DNA of 64,000 nt, taken from NCBI GenBank assembly GCA_964019425.1, contig OZ025782.1, positions 1,718,532 to 1,782,531 on the forward strand, written 5' to 3'. Below are positions 45,634 through 57,211 of this stretch, piece after piece (the first letter of the stretch is position 1; each line of letters opens with the position of its first letter). The translations under genes were made by a program, and so were the position numbers. The DNA is from Flectonema sp. DT1601. Its lineage: Eukaryota > Euglenozoa > Diplonemea > Diplonemida > Diplonemidae. The notes beneath the pieces were generated by a model. It saw only the letters and a list, made by a program, of their open reading frames with translations, was not told the origin of the DNA and did not search any database.

Positions 45634-46561
45634 ATGGGCAACTGCGGAAACAAGGACGACTGCAAGAAAATTGACAAGAAAACGACAAGGCGTTTGTATG
45701 AAGCAGAACCGATGGACACATCCATGAGAGACAACAATGATGACAGGCTTAAGACAAAAATAAGAATTCGAAGAAAAAGTGGAAGTACGAATAGCAGAGG
45801 GAAGGAATACCAATTAGATAATATAGAAGAAGAAGAAGAAGACGGTTCTGTTAAGTTTCACATGAGTGGAAATAAAATGACTAGAAGACTCTCTCGTCCT
45901 GGACGATCACCTCCACAATTAAGAACAAGTCTGAGGGAACTTGGTGATACAATTTCTCCTGTGAGAAGTAGTGGATTTCAATCACCGTCATCACCATCTT
46001 TGTTTGGTAGGCAACCTGTTACACCTCGAAAACAACTTCTTCTTCTAGCACAGCAATCAGATGTTGCTGGTGTTAAACAGCTACTTGAAAATGGAATCAA
46101 AGCAGATGAAGTAACTGACAATGATGGAAGATCACCAATAGCTCACGCAGCAATGTGTGGTGATACTCGTTTGGTAAAACTACTCGTCGCTTACAACGTA
46201 CCAGTCGACCAGTTAAGTAACGATGGATGGTCACCGCTCCACTTTGCTGTAATGGAACACAGGTTTGAAACTGCTAGGTATTTCCTTGAAGAAACCTCAG
46301 CCGATGTCAATCAAAAGTCAAAACACGGTTTCACACCTCTTGCCTTAGCAGTAATGAAGAACAACCGATCATTAATTGCACTCTTACTAAGTTTTGGTGC
46401 TGACAAAGACGCAAAAGATCCGTACGATAAGAATGCTCACGAGCGGTGTGCATAATTTCTATTATTTATATTTCACTTCCCAAAATTCCTAAGAAAACAT
46501 AAAAACCAACAGAGCTGCCAAGCAAGGTACACCAGAAGTACAAGCGCTACTTATTGAATAG
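45634..46561 (+). CDS. Ankyrin-repeat protein with MGNCG acylation-type N-terminus, two exons
   Basis: Exons 45634-46445 and 46513-46561 give about 286 residues. The start MGNCGNKDDC fits N-myristoylation at Gly2 with palmitoylation at Cys4, a combination used for flagellar or plasma membrane targeting. Residues 10-130 are charged and Ser-rich with many Arg-Lys and Ser-Pro sites (RPGRSPPQLR, SPVRSSGFQSPSSPS). Residues about 135-285 are four to five ankyrin repeats: DVAGVKQLLENGIKADEVTDN, GRSPIAHAAMCGDTRLVKLLV, GWSPLHFAVMEHRFETARYFL, GFTPLALAVMKNNRSLIALLL, and a last repeat completed only by exon 2 (ERAAKQGTPEVQALLIE). The intron is 67 bp, GT-AG, and without splicing the last repeat is cut. 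The acceptor CTAACTAATATCTTCACAG ends at 45619, with a good branch-point-like CTAAC, 15 bases before the ATG. The frame continues upstream of that site but is not needed. Confidence 0.9.
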
Positions 46562-46925
46562 AAGAACAGGTTATTAACCTGCTCTTTTCTCTCCTTTTAG
46601 TTTTATAGTAACTTATTCTGTTTTTCAGACTCCTGTTGGCTTCTGCCAAACAGTTCATTCTTGCACTTTGTTTTGAAATCTTCCAGTTTTCTGGTGAACC
46701 AACGTATACTTCTGTTGCGGGTTACTTCAGGCGGATTCATCTTTTATAATTCTTGCCCAGTTCACGTTCTCTGTAATGTTAGAGTAGTTGTAATTAATTT
46801 ACTTACACAGACTCTATACAAATGGAGTGTCTCACCTCTGCCTACCCTCGAGGTAGTAGGCCTCTCACAAACTGATAGTCAACTGTTATGAACTGCACCC
46901 TTCAACAGCGAAAGCAACTATTCAA
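46562..46925. other. Intergenic, low in homopolymers
   Basis: No gene. An acceptor CCTTCAACAG ends at 46908, 17 bases before the next ATG. Confidence 0.5.
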
Positions 46926-47990
46926 ATGAGCGAATCGGGAGACCTACAGAGTGAGAAAGAAAAACGTAAGTCAGAAGAGCAGCCCCCCGCAGTTGAAAAG
47001 AAACGAAAGGTCACAATGAGAGACACCAGTGGTATTGAAACTGTCAGTATGGCATTCGTTGAGGAAGTAATTACGGAATGGAAAAAATCACGACTAGGAA
47101 ATGCTGAAAAAAAACAAGAAGAAGAAATACTACTTAAGCTAAATCAAATTGCGAAGAAATGGATCACAAAAGGGACGGCAACACTCTACGGAAGCAGACT
47201 GATCGGAACTGCCTCGTTTAATAGCGATGTGGATGTGTCATTCTCATGGCCTGGTTACCGTCCGGTTAGTACATCTGAAATGGAGGAAGTTATGAATAAA
47301 AAGATCACAAAATTATGTAAAACTTTAGGAGCTAAATCATTTCATCATGCTTACCGCATTCCAGGTAAGACTGCAGTCGTTACATGCATCGCTTCGGATA
47401 CAGGTGTGACTGTAGATGTTACATTTAATAATAACCACGCCGTTGAAGCTTCAAAAGTTCTAGGCGTAGTGGCAGAGTATTTTCCTGAATTTCCAGCTTC
47501 TATGTGGCTACTTAAAAAGTTAGGAAAAGCTCGGAATTTCACTAATCCGAAGCACAAGAAACTAAGCAGCTATTGTTTATCAGTAATGATGTGTTGGGTG
47601 ATGCAATTATTAAAGTTGTTGCCTCACTTCACTTCACCAATTACAGAAGACTCTATAAGACAACAATGCATTAGTTATAAGTTACAACAAAGAAACTCGA
47701 ATGAATTAAATTCGATGATGTTATCGAAAATGATCGCTAAATTCTTTACGACATTTCACACAAAACCTGATGCTGTCGTCTCTCTGTCTGAGAGAGTTCC
47801 TGATAAGGCGGAAACATCAACGCACAAAAGTCCTATTTATGTGTTTGATCCACTTGATAGCACTAACTGTGGTCGAATGCTTAATGAAATTGGATGGTTG
47901 CATGCGTTGTTTGAATTCGGTAGAGCAGTCGACCTCATTAGAAATGATGACAACCTCACAACTTGGTTAGACTCTAGCGATCCAAACTGA
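46926..47990 (+). CDS. TUTase / non-canonical poly(A) polymerase-like nucleotidyltransferase
   Basis: This Cid1/Trf4-type family adds U or A to RNA 3' ends. The 354-residue product has the DNA polymerase-beta fold signature LYGSRLIGTASFNSDVDVSF at about 91-110 (G-S motif with the two metal Asp in DVD) and a third Asp in VTVDVTFNN at about 163-171. Next come WLLKKLGKARNFTNPKHKKLSSYCLSVM, typical of the PAP-associated helical part, and a C-terminal FDPLDSTNCGRMLNE segment that resembles the nucleotide-recognition DPF/DP region. All three catalytic Asp are present. The N-terminal 40 residues are Lys/Glu-rich with a KKRK nuclear-signal-like cluster. UTP versus ATP use cannot be told from what I see. 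No intron; acceptor at 46908. Confidence 0.87.
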   Translation: MSESGDLQSEKEKRKSEEQPPAVEKKRKVTMRDTSGIETVSMAFVEEVITEWKKSRLGNAEKKQEEEILLKLNQIAKKWITKGTATLYGSRLIGTASFNSDVDVSFSWPGYRPVSTSEMEEVMNKKITKLCKTLGAKSFHHAYRIPGKTAVVTCIASDTGVTVDVTFNNNHAVEASKVLGVVAEYFPEFPASMWLLKKLGKARNFTNPKHKKLSSYCLSVMMCWVMQLLKLLPHFTSPITEDSIRQQCISYKLQQRNSNELNSMMLSKMIAKFFTTFHTKPDAVVSLSERVPDKAETSTHKSPIYVFDPLDSTNCGRMLNEIGWLHALFEFGRAVDLIRNDDNLTTWLDSSDPN

Positions 47991-48201
47991 TTTGTATTTT
48001 AATTAGATATGTTTCTTATCATATTTTATACAACACGCAGATTACGTATAATTTATAATCCTCCCTAACTCTGTTGTCTACTTTAGTAGTGAAAGTATTT
48101 GACTGAAAAAATGACTTGTCAATCGTTGTGTTTTTGTAGTAGTGCGCGTTTTTTATAATTCTCTTTTTTATTTTTCTCAGTAAAATAATTCGTTACAGGG
48201 G

Positions 48202-49782
48202 ATGGACAATCAGCAAGTCCAGGCCCTTGGGGCCCTTCTAGTATTGGCAGCTGAGCAACAGCAACAACAACAACAGCAGCAGCATCAGCAACAGCAGCAG
48301 CAACAACAACAACAGCAGCAGCAACAGCAGCAGCAGCAAGAGCAATTACAGCAGTTGCAACTCTTACAGCAACTCCGACAGATGCAACAGGATCAAGAAG
48401 AACAGTATAAGCAACATCAGCTACAGGAAAATCTACAGCAGCAACTCCAAGAAGATGGACCAATCACAGCCTTGTTGGGTCAGAGTTTGAAAAGAGGGAG
48501 AGATGATGATGCCGGAGTTTCGTTAGCTTTGGCGGTCATGCAGAAAAAAGGAAAACAACAACAAGAACAACAACATCAGCAAAGAGTCCAACAGCAGTTA
48601 GAAGTTCAACAACTTCAACAGCAACAGATCGCTCAACAACTCCAACTGTTATCAGGATTAGGTGTTCATAATAATCCTCTGGGACTTCCTCCTAGTGGCC
48701 TTACAATGAATGGCCCACCTGACAGTCTTGGATTAGATCCAAGTCGGATGGGATCATACGGAAATGGTTTCCAATTCCGTGAAACAGAACATCAACTAAA
48801 ACGATCCAGAACTGGTAGCTCTTCTTTAGCAGGTCAGGCCATCGTTAGAAGTGGTGTTGAACTTCCTCGTCCTTATCATCAAATGAGACCCAGAGTACCT
48901 TTTAATCTCTCGTTGGAGGTATGTGATTGTTTTTCTTGTTTGTCTTTTATTATGGATAAAAACATTAATTAAAACAACAGGAGGACGCTATTCGCTACAC
49001 CGAAAACGACAAAATCCTAATTCTGGCTGAAGTTGACTTTGCGTACCCTCTGGCGTTGGCGAAGCACCTTGGAAATGTATGTGATCTGACTTGATGCCGT
49101 TTCAGTTTTTTTTCTGTTGTTTTATAACACCCGATAGTTCACAATTCAGCTTTTCCGTTTTGCTTGGCTAAATCGGTTTCAAAACGTTTTGTGTTGTTCG
49201 TAAAGAGTTTTCTAATTTCCAACTAACAAGACCTTACGCAGGTGATTCCTTGACCTTACCGAATGTATTCTTATTTAAAAAAAAACCAAAACAGGGAACA
49301 TCCCTAATTATCTCAACATATAAAACGAAGGAAGATACTAACAGAAATAGTCGGATAAAAGACGCTGTTGAGGAACTTACGGAGATGAAGGCCACAATAT
49401 TATTTAAAACTGACGTTGTTGACGCTTTAAGAATGTCACAACAGGTTGACTACGTGAGATGGAATAATCCTCATAGCAGTGCATTTCCTCGAGTTGGAGT
49501 AAAAGAATGCGCAGTGAAGGATTTATTGAAAGTCTCACCAAGCTCACTGAAACAATTCCATGTTGTTAGTTCGTACAACTTTAGGGAATTTGATTTTCCG
49601 ACGCTTGCTGATGGTACGGATATGGTGTTTGTGACTGTAGAAAAACATGTAAATCCATTCCCAGACTATGACCCTCGTCACGTCAGAGGTAGTGGATACC
49701 CGGAACATCCTGGGATAACGTACAGAATCTACTCTTTTCAACCGAGAAATAGAGTACCTGTATCTGACACTAAGACAACATC

Positions 49783-49813
<31 letters not shown>

Positions 49814-49975
49814 CAAAACGGTAATCAGAATGAAGATGACGACGATGATGATATCCACAGAGTAATATTCCAACCTGTGAAACCAAGTATCGTATATGAC
49901 AATGAAGAACAACCTAATGACAGCACAGTTGAGGTAGATGACGCTGAGGCGAGTAACAATGTGTCTGCTTCATAA
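48202..49975 (+). CDS. PolyQ protein with C-terminal BMT5-like (DUF2431) domain, three exons
   Basis: BMT5-like domains methylate N3 of uridine in 25S rRNA in yeast. Exons 48202-48918, 48981-49076 and 49295-49975 give about 497 residues. Residues 20-155 are Gln runs, mostly CAG/CAA mixed, then a Gln-rich linker up to about 200. The conserved part begins at the end of exon 1: ENDKILILAEVDFAYPLALAKHLGN joins GTSLIISTYKTKED, then VDYVRWNNPHSSAF near residue 330. In canonical BMT5 the first block is LLVGEGDFSFSLALA and the second FDRIIFNFPH, so the SAM-binding Gly motif is changed (G-E-G to A-E-V) and the activity is doubtful. The tail has a poly-Thr run from an in-frame AAC repeat, and an acidic Asp run. 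The second intron (49077-49294) contains a copy of dispersed repeat A. ATG follows acceptors at 48180 and 48198. Confidence 0.82.
49130..49260 (+). repeat. Dispersed repeat family A, copy 2, inside an intron
   Basis: Matches 5754-5975 in order: CCCGATAGTTCACAATTC, AAACGTTTTGTGTTGTTCG, TAAAGAGTTTTCTAAT, and GGTGATTCCTTGACC. It makes up most of the 218 bp second intron of the polyQ-BMT5 gene. Confidence 0.6.
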
Positions 49976-50504
49976 TGTAAATAAAAAGCATGACATGATA
50001 TAACTATCAAGCTTTTACGCTACGGGGGTTCGGTTCGCACTGACGTAGTCGACCCTCCATAATTAACTAACCCTTTTACTTATAGGCAGCACCGAGCAAA
50101 ACTACAACACTTTTATCATACTGAGGGAATACCTTTTTATTAAAAAAAATAACAGGTTACTTTTTTTTGTCATCGTTGTATCGTTATGTTGTTGATTGTG
50201 ATGTAGCCTGTTGTGGCCACAACAACTTGTTGTTTTTTATTCTTCTTTTTTTTTTTTTTCTTTTCTTTTGTGATTTTTCTTTGTTTGTTGTTTTTTTTTT
50301 CCCCTCATTTTTCAAAAAAAAAGGGAAATGTTATGCCGCGTGAAAGACACACTACTACTGATGTAATTTAATCATCATTTTTTCTGAAAGCAGGTGGACA
50401 CAAAAATACCAAGATACAAGTAAAGGTTCTTAACTACCATACCTTTTCTTTAATCAAAATTATTACGTATCGCAAACCCAGTCTTTAAAAAAAAAAAAAA
50501 AAAA
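49976..50504. other. Intergenic
   Basis: No gene. Contains GCACTGACGTAGTCGACC near 50038, a weak relative of the small palindrome seen next to the MITE copies, then T-rich sequence, an AG acceptor near 50394 (GAAAGCAG) and the A19 leader of the next gene at 50487-50505. Confidence 0.45.
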
Positions 50505-51245
50505 ATGACGCTTAGCCAGCCTTCAACAATTGACATAAACGGTGGACTCACCAAGTATTGCACAAATAAAATAGATGACAACATATCATGCGTGATCCTA
50601 CATGGTCTTGATAGACATATGAATGATGATGCTTATGTGAGTTCCATGATAAAAGCATCAGAGAAAGTTGGTTTGGGGTGGTGTACATTCAATGACAGAG
50701 GACATGGTGAAGAACCTACTTGGGAGGAACACTCAAAAGGATTAAAAGGTTGGCAACGATCAGCTGATGATATGTTAGAATTAAGTAATAAATTAAAAGT
50801 TGAAAAGATTATTGCTGGAGGACAAAGCATGGGTTGTGCAACCAGTATGGAAGTTGCTATGCGTGTTCCTTCAAAAATTCGTGCTCTGATTCTCATGCGG
50901 CCTCCAACAATTTGGGAAGGACGTTCCTACTCGAAAGGCCGACTCCAGAAAGCAGCATCTCGCACCTCTAACGTCATAAAACGTGAAGCTTATATGGAAG
51001 CCTCGGAGACTAACCTTTCTTTTACACCTGAACAACTACAGTCTACGTTATCAACAATACCAACTCTCATACTGGCTATCCCAAATGATAAAGTTCATCC
51101 GATGGAATCGGCAGAACGAATTCATTCTCTTCTACCGAACAACAGCAGACTGGTAGTCGCTGAAACAGAAGAAGCTGCTGCTGCTGATTGGCCAGCTGTC
51201 ATTGAGGGGTTTCTTAGAACTATTACTACTAATCATAAATTATAA
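50505..51245 (+). CDS. Alpha/beta hydrolase-fold protein, catalytic His not evident
   Basis: The 246-residue product has the serine hydrolase plan: oxyanion strand CVILHGLDRHMND near 30-42, FNDRGHGEE near 63-71, the nucleophile elbow AGGQSMGCATS near 104-114 and TLILAIPNDKVHP near 188-200 with the usual Asp. At the place where a catalytic His is expected (after the last strand, VVAETEEAAAADWPAVIEGFL) there is no His, so it may be a non-catalytic fold or use another residue. Substrate cannot be guessed. The ATG abuts an A18 leader. No intron; no signal peptide. Confidence 0.82.
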   Translation: MTLSQPSTIDINGGLTKYCTNKIDDNISCVILHGLDRHMNDDAYVSSMIKASEKVGLGWCTFNDRGHGEEPTWEEHSKGLKGWQRSADDMLELSNKLKVEKIIAGGQSMGCATSMEVAMRVPSKIRALILMRPPTIWEGRSYSKGRLQKAASRTSNVIKREAYMEASETNLSFTPEQLQSTLSTIPTLILAIPNDKVHPMESAERIHSLLPNNSRLVVAETEEAAAADWPAVIEGFLRTITTNHKL

Positions 51246-51486
51246 TCTATTATTGTTATTATTATTAGCATGAAGTAATAAATTTATCGGGTCTCGTATA
51301 CTGCTTTACCTTCTCACACATTTGTTGTGGAATAATTATGTCATCTTTTGGGATGTCAGATTTTGTGTCTTGTGTGAGTTTAGTATTTTAACATCATAAT
51401 CTTTAGCTATTCCACTCTTCCAGATAACAACTAACAAAAAAAAAAACAACCCAAAAGTAAGCCACATCCCCAGGCGATCGTTTACA

Positions 51487-54400
51487 ATGAGGCAATGCCG
51501 CATAGGTTTGGCACCGATAAAGAACCAGAAAAGGTTAGTTACGGCAGCCACAAAGAGGGTAGTTACACCACAGCCGATAGACGAATGGGAAAGGGCTGTA
51601 AAAGAAGGTAGGAATCCAGGAATTGCTCATCACGCAGCTGTGATGGCTAGAGCACTGGATCATACTGTTGAAGTTTATTCTCCTGTAAAGAGAGAGATTG
51701 TACCAATTGCTGAGGGTGCTCAGACTGAAGTCCCAATGGACGGTAACCAAGCAACAACTTACATTGCATATGCATGCAGTGAACAAGGAATGATATACCC
51801 AATCAGTCCTGCGACTTCAATGGGTGAGCATATGGATAATTGGGCATCAGATGGAAAGAAAAACGTTTTTGGACAAGTCCCACTTGTTTCCATGATGCAA
51901 AGTGAAGCAGGTGCTGCAGGAGCAGTTCATGGATGTTTAACAACTGGATCGCTAGCCACAACATTCACAGCTTCACAAGGATTATTATTAATGATTCCAA
52001 ACCTTTATTTAATTGCTGGTGAACTAATGCCTTGTGTCATTCACGTATCTGCTCGTACTATTGCAAAACACTCTCTTTCTATTTTCAATGACCACTCAGA
52101 CGTTATGGCATGTCGTCAAACCGGCTTTGCTATGCTCTGCAGTTCATCTGTTCAGGAGGTAATGGACCTGTCTCTATGTAGTCATATATCTACTATAAAA
52201 TCAAGAGTTCCGTTTATGCATTTCTTTGATGGTTGGAGAACATCTGCGGGTATTCAGAAGATTAAAACAATTCCATACGATGAGATTCAAAAAGTTTATC
52301 CGTTTACTGAACTTCAAGAAAACCTTCGCAACAAAGCGTTGAACCCGAACCATCCGATTATTAGAGGAGTTGGACAAAGACCAGATATTTACTACCAAAA
52401 CTCTGTTGCTGCTAACAAGTTTTACGAAGCCACTCCTGGTATCGTACAAGAAGTTATGGATGAAATAGGACAACTTACTGGACGTCACTATAAGTTAGTA
52501 TCTTACCACGGACATGAACAGGCTGACAGGATTATTATTGTTATGGGAAGTGCATCTGAGACTGTCGCTGAGACTGTTGACTATTTGAACGATAAAGGAC
52601 AAAAGGTCGGAGTACTAAAAGTTACTCTATTCAGACCATGGCCTGCTGAAGCTATCTTAGCAGCAATGCCAAGCTCTGTTTCAAAGATTTGTGTTCTTGA
52701 CAGAACTAAAGAGGATGGTGCGAGTGGTAACCCTTTGTACCTAGATGTTTGTGCTACTCTTGTTGAAGGAAGAGCAACTGATAAAACTGTTGTTGGAGGT
52801 GTGTTTGGATTGGCATCCAAGGAGTTCACTCCTGCTCAAGTTATATCCGTGTTCGATAATTTAAATCAAACACAACCAAAGAATCATTTCAATGTTGGCA
52901 TCAACGATGATGTCACTCACACATCACTTGACATTGGACCTGAACCCGTTGACATCCTCGGAAAGGACACTACCCAGTGTATATTCTGGGGACTAGGAGG
53001 AGATGGTACCATCGGTGCTAACAAAGCAGCAATCAAAACAATTAGCATGGATGCTGGTCTATATGGACAGGCATACTTCAACTATGACTCTCACAAAGAG
53101 AATGGAGCTACTATTTCTCATTTAAGATTTGGTTCAAAACCGATCAGATCTGAGTACATGATTTGCAGTAATGCCGACTACATTGCATGTCATCACCCTT
53201 CTTATGTTAGAAAGTACGACATGCTTCAACCACTTGCTGATGGTGGAATCTTTGTTTTAAATTGCACATGGAGTTCTATTGAAGAAATTAATGCAAATTT
53301 TCCTGACAGACTAAAGAGACAGCTTGCTGAAAAGAACGCAAAGGTTTACTGCATCAACGCTACTAAACTAGCACTGGATTTAGGATTAGGTCACAGAATT
53401 AATACTGTCATGCAGGCATGTTTTTATTTGAGATCGGGTGTTCTTCCTGTTGACGATGCGATTGGTTATTTAAAAGGTTCAATTGTTGAATTGTATTCAA
53501 AGAAAGGTCAGAAGGTTGTTGAGGCTAATCAATCTGCCGTGGATGCTGCTTCTGATAATCTAATTGAAATTTCATATCCACTGGAAGAATGGAAGAACTC
53601 TTCCGGAACATCATTCACTGCTGAAGGTGTAACAAGAGAGTTATTTGTACATAAGAATATCCCTTCTGAAGTTAATCAACATGTTGATTCTTTCATTGAG
53701 CGAATGATGGACCCGATGCTTGAGCTTGAAGGAGACAACCTACCAGTATCAGCAATGACTCCTGGTGGTTACATGCCATCAGCTACTTGCATGCAAGAAA
53801 AACGTGGCCTTGCTCCTGAAATCCCAGTCTGGGAAGCCGACAAGTGCACTCAATGCAACTACTGTGCCATTGTCTGCCCTCACGCTGTCATTAGACCATT
53901 TTTAGTAACCAAAAATGAAGTAAAAGAAGCACCTCAAGGTTTTGAAACCAGAAAAGCTCAAGGTGCTACAGAACTGGGTGGTTATAATTACACAATTCAA
54001 TTGGCGTCAATGGACTGTACTGGATGCGCTATCTGTGTCGCCTCATGTCCAGACGATGCTCTTTATATGGCACCGTTTGAGGAAGTTGCGGAAAAACAGG
54101 TTCCAAACTGGGAGTTTGCAATTAACTTGCCACCTAGAAATCCAATTGGGATTAATACGGTGAAGGGTTCTCAATTTCAAGTTCCGTTGTTGGAGTTTTC
54201 AGGAGCATGTCCAGGATGTGGAGAAACTCCGTACGTGAAGTTGTTGACGCAGTTGTTTGGTGATCGACTCGTCATCGCCAACGCCTCAGGATGCTCATCA
54301 GTTTGGGGAGGAACTGCTGGAACTAATCCATACACTGTTACTAAAGATGGAAGAGGACCAGCTTGGGGTAGATCTCTCTTTGAAGACACTGCTGAGTATG

Positions 54401-57211
54401 GATTTGGAATGGCTCTCAGTTTAAAACATCGAAGAGAAGGTCTCCGCACTCAAGTTCAAAACGTTCTTGACAAAGCACTTCCTTCTGAAGCACTGACTGC
54501 AGCATTTAATGGTTGGTTAAAGAACTTTGATAGCTTTGATAAAGTATCACCGACAGTTGATAAAATTGAAGCCCTACTACCAGGTGAGAAAGACACTGAC
54601 CCACTCATGAACACAATCTACTTAGAATTAGATATGTTCAGACCTCCATCAGTTTGGATTATTGGAGGTGATGGATGGGCCTACGACATCGGGTACAATG
54701 GAGTAGATCACGTCTTATCCAGAGGTGAGAATGTTAATATTATGGTTCTAGACACTGAAATGTACTCCAACACTGGTGGACAAGTCTCAAAAGCTACTGC
54801 CAAATCAGCCGTTTTAAAATTTGCCCAACAAGGTAAGAAGGAAATGAAGAAAGATCTCGGAAGACTTGCAATGCAATACGAACAGGTCTACGTTGCAAGT
54901 TGTGCGATTGGAGCATCTTACCAACAGACGCTAACAGCAATTAGAGAAGCAGAACAATACAAAGGAACTTCATTGTTGTTATGTTTCTCTCCTTGTATTG
55001 ATTGGGGTATCAACATGAAAAATCAAATGGAATGGCAGAAAACAGCCGTAGACTCTGGCTACTGGAAGATGTACCGTTACGATCCAAGATTAGCTGAGAA
55101 AGGTCAGCCATGTCTTCAGCTCGATACTCAAAAGATCAAAGCTAACAAAATGCAATTGATTCTTGAAGATCAAAACAGATTTAGTCAACTCACTCGCAAA
55201 GATAAAGAAAAGGCGAAGGTCTACCACAAAGAATTAATCGGTAAACTAGAAGAAGTTCACGATGTCTACACGAGAATGACTATGGATGATAGTGATATGT
55301 TGGACTTTTTAAAGGAAAAGGTTGGTGAACAGACATCTGAGAAGATGCTCGTCTTGTACGCATCTGAGACCGGAACAGCTCAAAACCTCGCTAAGGAACT
55401 TGCTGTGGAATTAAAAAGACGTGATGTCCGTGTGAAGTGCGTCTCATGTGATGATTACGACATCGACAACCTTCCAAATGAAAAAGCTGTCTTCTTCGTC
55501 GCAGCAACATGTGGTCAAGGTGAATTCCCTGACAACTCAAAAGAATTCTGGAAAAGTCTATCTGAGGATGACCATCCTGCAGACTGGCTCTCTGGAGTTA
55601 AATTCGCTGTATTTGGTCTGGGTGACACCGGCTACGCATTCTTCAACAAGGTACGTCAGTTTATTTTATATCACTCTCAACAACCTAATTACATTTAATT
55701 AATTACATTAATAAACTATAACAGGTTGCTACCGATATCGATGAGCGTATGATTGCTTTAGGTGCTGAAAGAGTAATTCAGTGTGGTATGGGAGACGACA
55801 AGGTATGTTACTATTTCTTATTGAAATGTAATATTTTTTTAAAAACACCCTCGTAACTAAACTTATAACACAGGCTGAAGAAAAATGGGAAACAGCCTAC
55901 ACAGAATGGGAACCAGATCTCTACACGACTATGGAATTACCAACACCACCTGCAGTATTAGCGCCACCGACTTATGAAGTTACCACAAGTGATTCTGCTC
56001 AGCTTGATGAAGAGAGAATAATGCCTGTTGGTGCCACTGTCTTACCGCTTGCTGTTAATAAGGTTGTTAACCCACCTGGTCATGATAGAGACATCAGACA
56101 TTTTGAGATTAATTTAAAAGACACGGGAGTATCATACAACTGTGGTGACTCTATGGGAATATACCCATGGAATGCTGAAGAAAGAGTTGATGAATTCTTA
56201 GGATGGTACGGTACTAAGGGTGATTCTGGTCTAAACATCGCTGATCCAAATGATGGAGGGAAATTTCCGATCGTTGCAACATCACCAAAACAACTGATGA
56301 CTCAAACACTTGACTTGTATGGAAGACCTTCTAGAAAGTTTTACGAAAAGCTTGGTATGATTGCTAAGGATGCTGGTGAAAAATCTCATCTTGAGCATTT
56401 ACTTACAAAGGAGGGTAGAGATGAGTTGATTTCAATGTCTAAAGAGACTCTTGGATACGCTGATGTCTTACAGATGTTTCCGTCAGCAAAACCTCCAATC
56501 GAATATTTAATTGAATTCATTCCTGCAATAAAACCAAGACTCTACTCTATCGCATCATCTCCAGATTACGATGGTGACATGCTGCATATGTGTATTGTTG
56601 CTGATGATTGGAATACCCCGAAGGGTGTTGCCAAGCACGGTTTAACAACTGGGTTCCTTTCTGGAAGAGGTGGACACTCTGCTGCATCAACTGTTATTAA
56701 TGGAAGGATCAACCCTGCTGCGTTCGCTTTACCATCGTCACCTGAACAGCCAATTATATTAGTCGGTCTTGGGACTGGTATCGCACCTTGCAGAGCATTA
56801 ATTCGTGATAGATTATTTCAAAGAGATCAAGGTGAGAATATTGGACCAATGTCACTGTACTTTGGTGTTCGTTTCAAGGCTTCTGAGTACACCTACGGAG
56901 ATGAGTGGGATTCACTTCATGATAATGGCAACGGTCCTCTCACACATCTTCACTGTGCATTCTCAAGAGATCAAGACCACAAGGTATACGTCCAGCACAA
57001 ACTATCAGACAATGAAGATCAAGTATATGAGTATCTCGTAAACCAGAAAGGTTACTACCTACTCTGCGGACCAGGAGGTCCTCCAGTGATGGCTGCCAGA
57101 GCAGCCCTCGAGAGTGCTATGGTCAACAAGGGTGGCATGACACCTGCTGAAGCAAATGCATACGTGACTCAAATGCAGATCGAAGGCAGATATAACGAGG
57201 AGGTTTGGTAG
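51487..57211 (+). CDS. PNO: Pyruvate:NADP+ oxidoreductase (PFOR fused to cytochrome P450 reductase), three exons
   Basis: PNO converts pyruvate, CoA and NADP+ to acetyl-CoA, CO2 and NADPH. Exons 51487-55650, 55725-55802 and 55874-57211 give about 1859 residues, close to Euglena PNO. The PFOR half has YPISPATSMGE near 101-111, two 4Fe-4S motifs CTQCNYCAIVCP (about 788) and CTGCAICVASCP (about 844), the proximal CPGCGETPYVKLLTQLFG (about 909) and the TPP site GGDGWAYDIGYNGVDH with NTGGQ (about 1060-1100). The reductase half has flavodoxin LVLYASETGTAQNLA (about 1290), FAD RLYSIASS, NADPH LVGLGTGIAPCRALI and a terminal Trp. The first 25 residues (MRQCRIGLAPIKNQKRLV, no acidic residue) look like a mitochondrial presequence. 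Both introns (74 and 71 bp) lie in the flavodoxin part. Acceptor CATCCCCAG ends at 51473. The enzyme looks complete. Confidence 0.97.
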
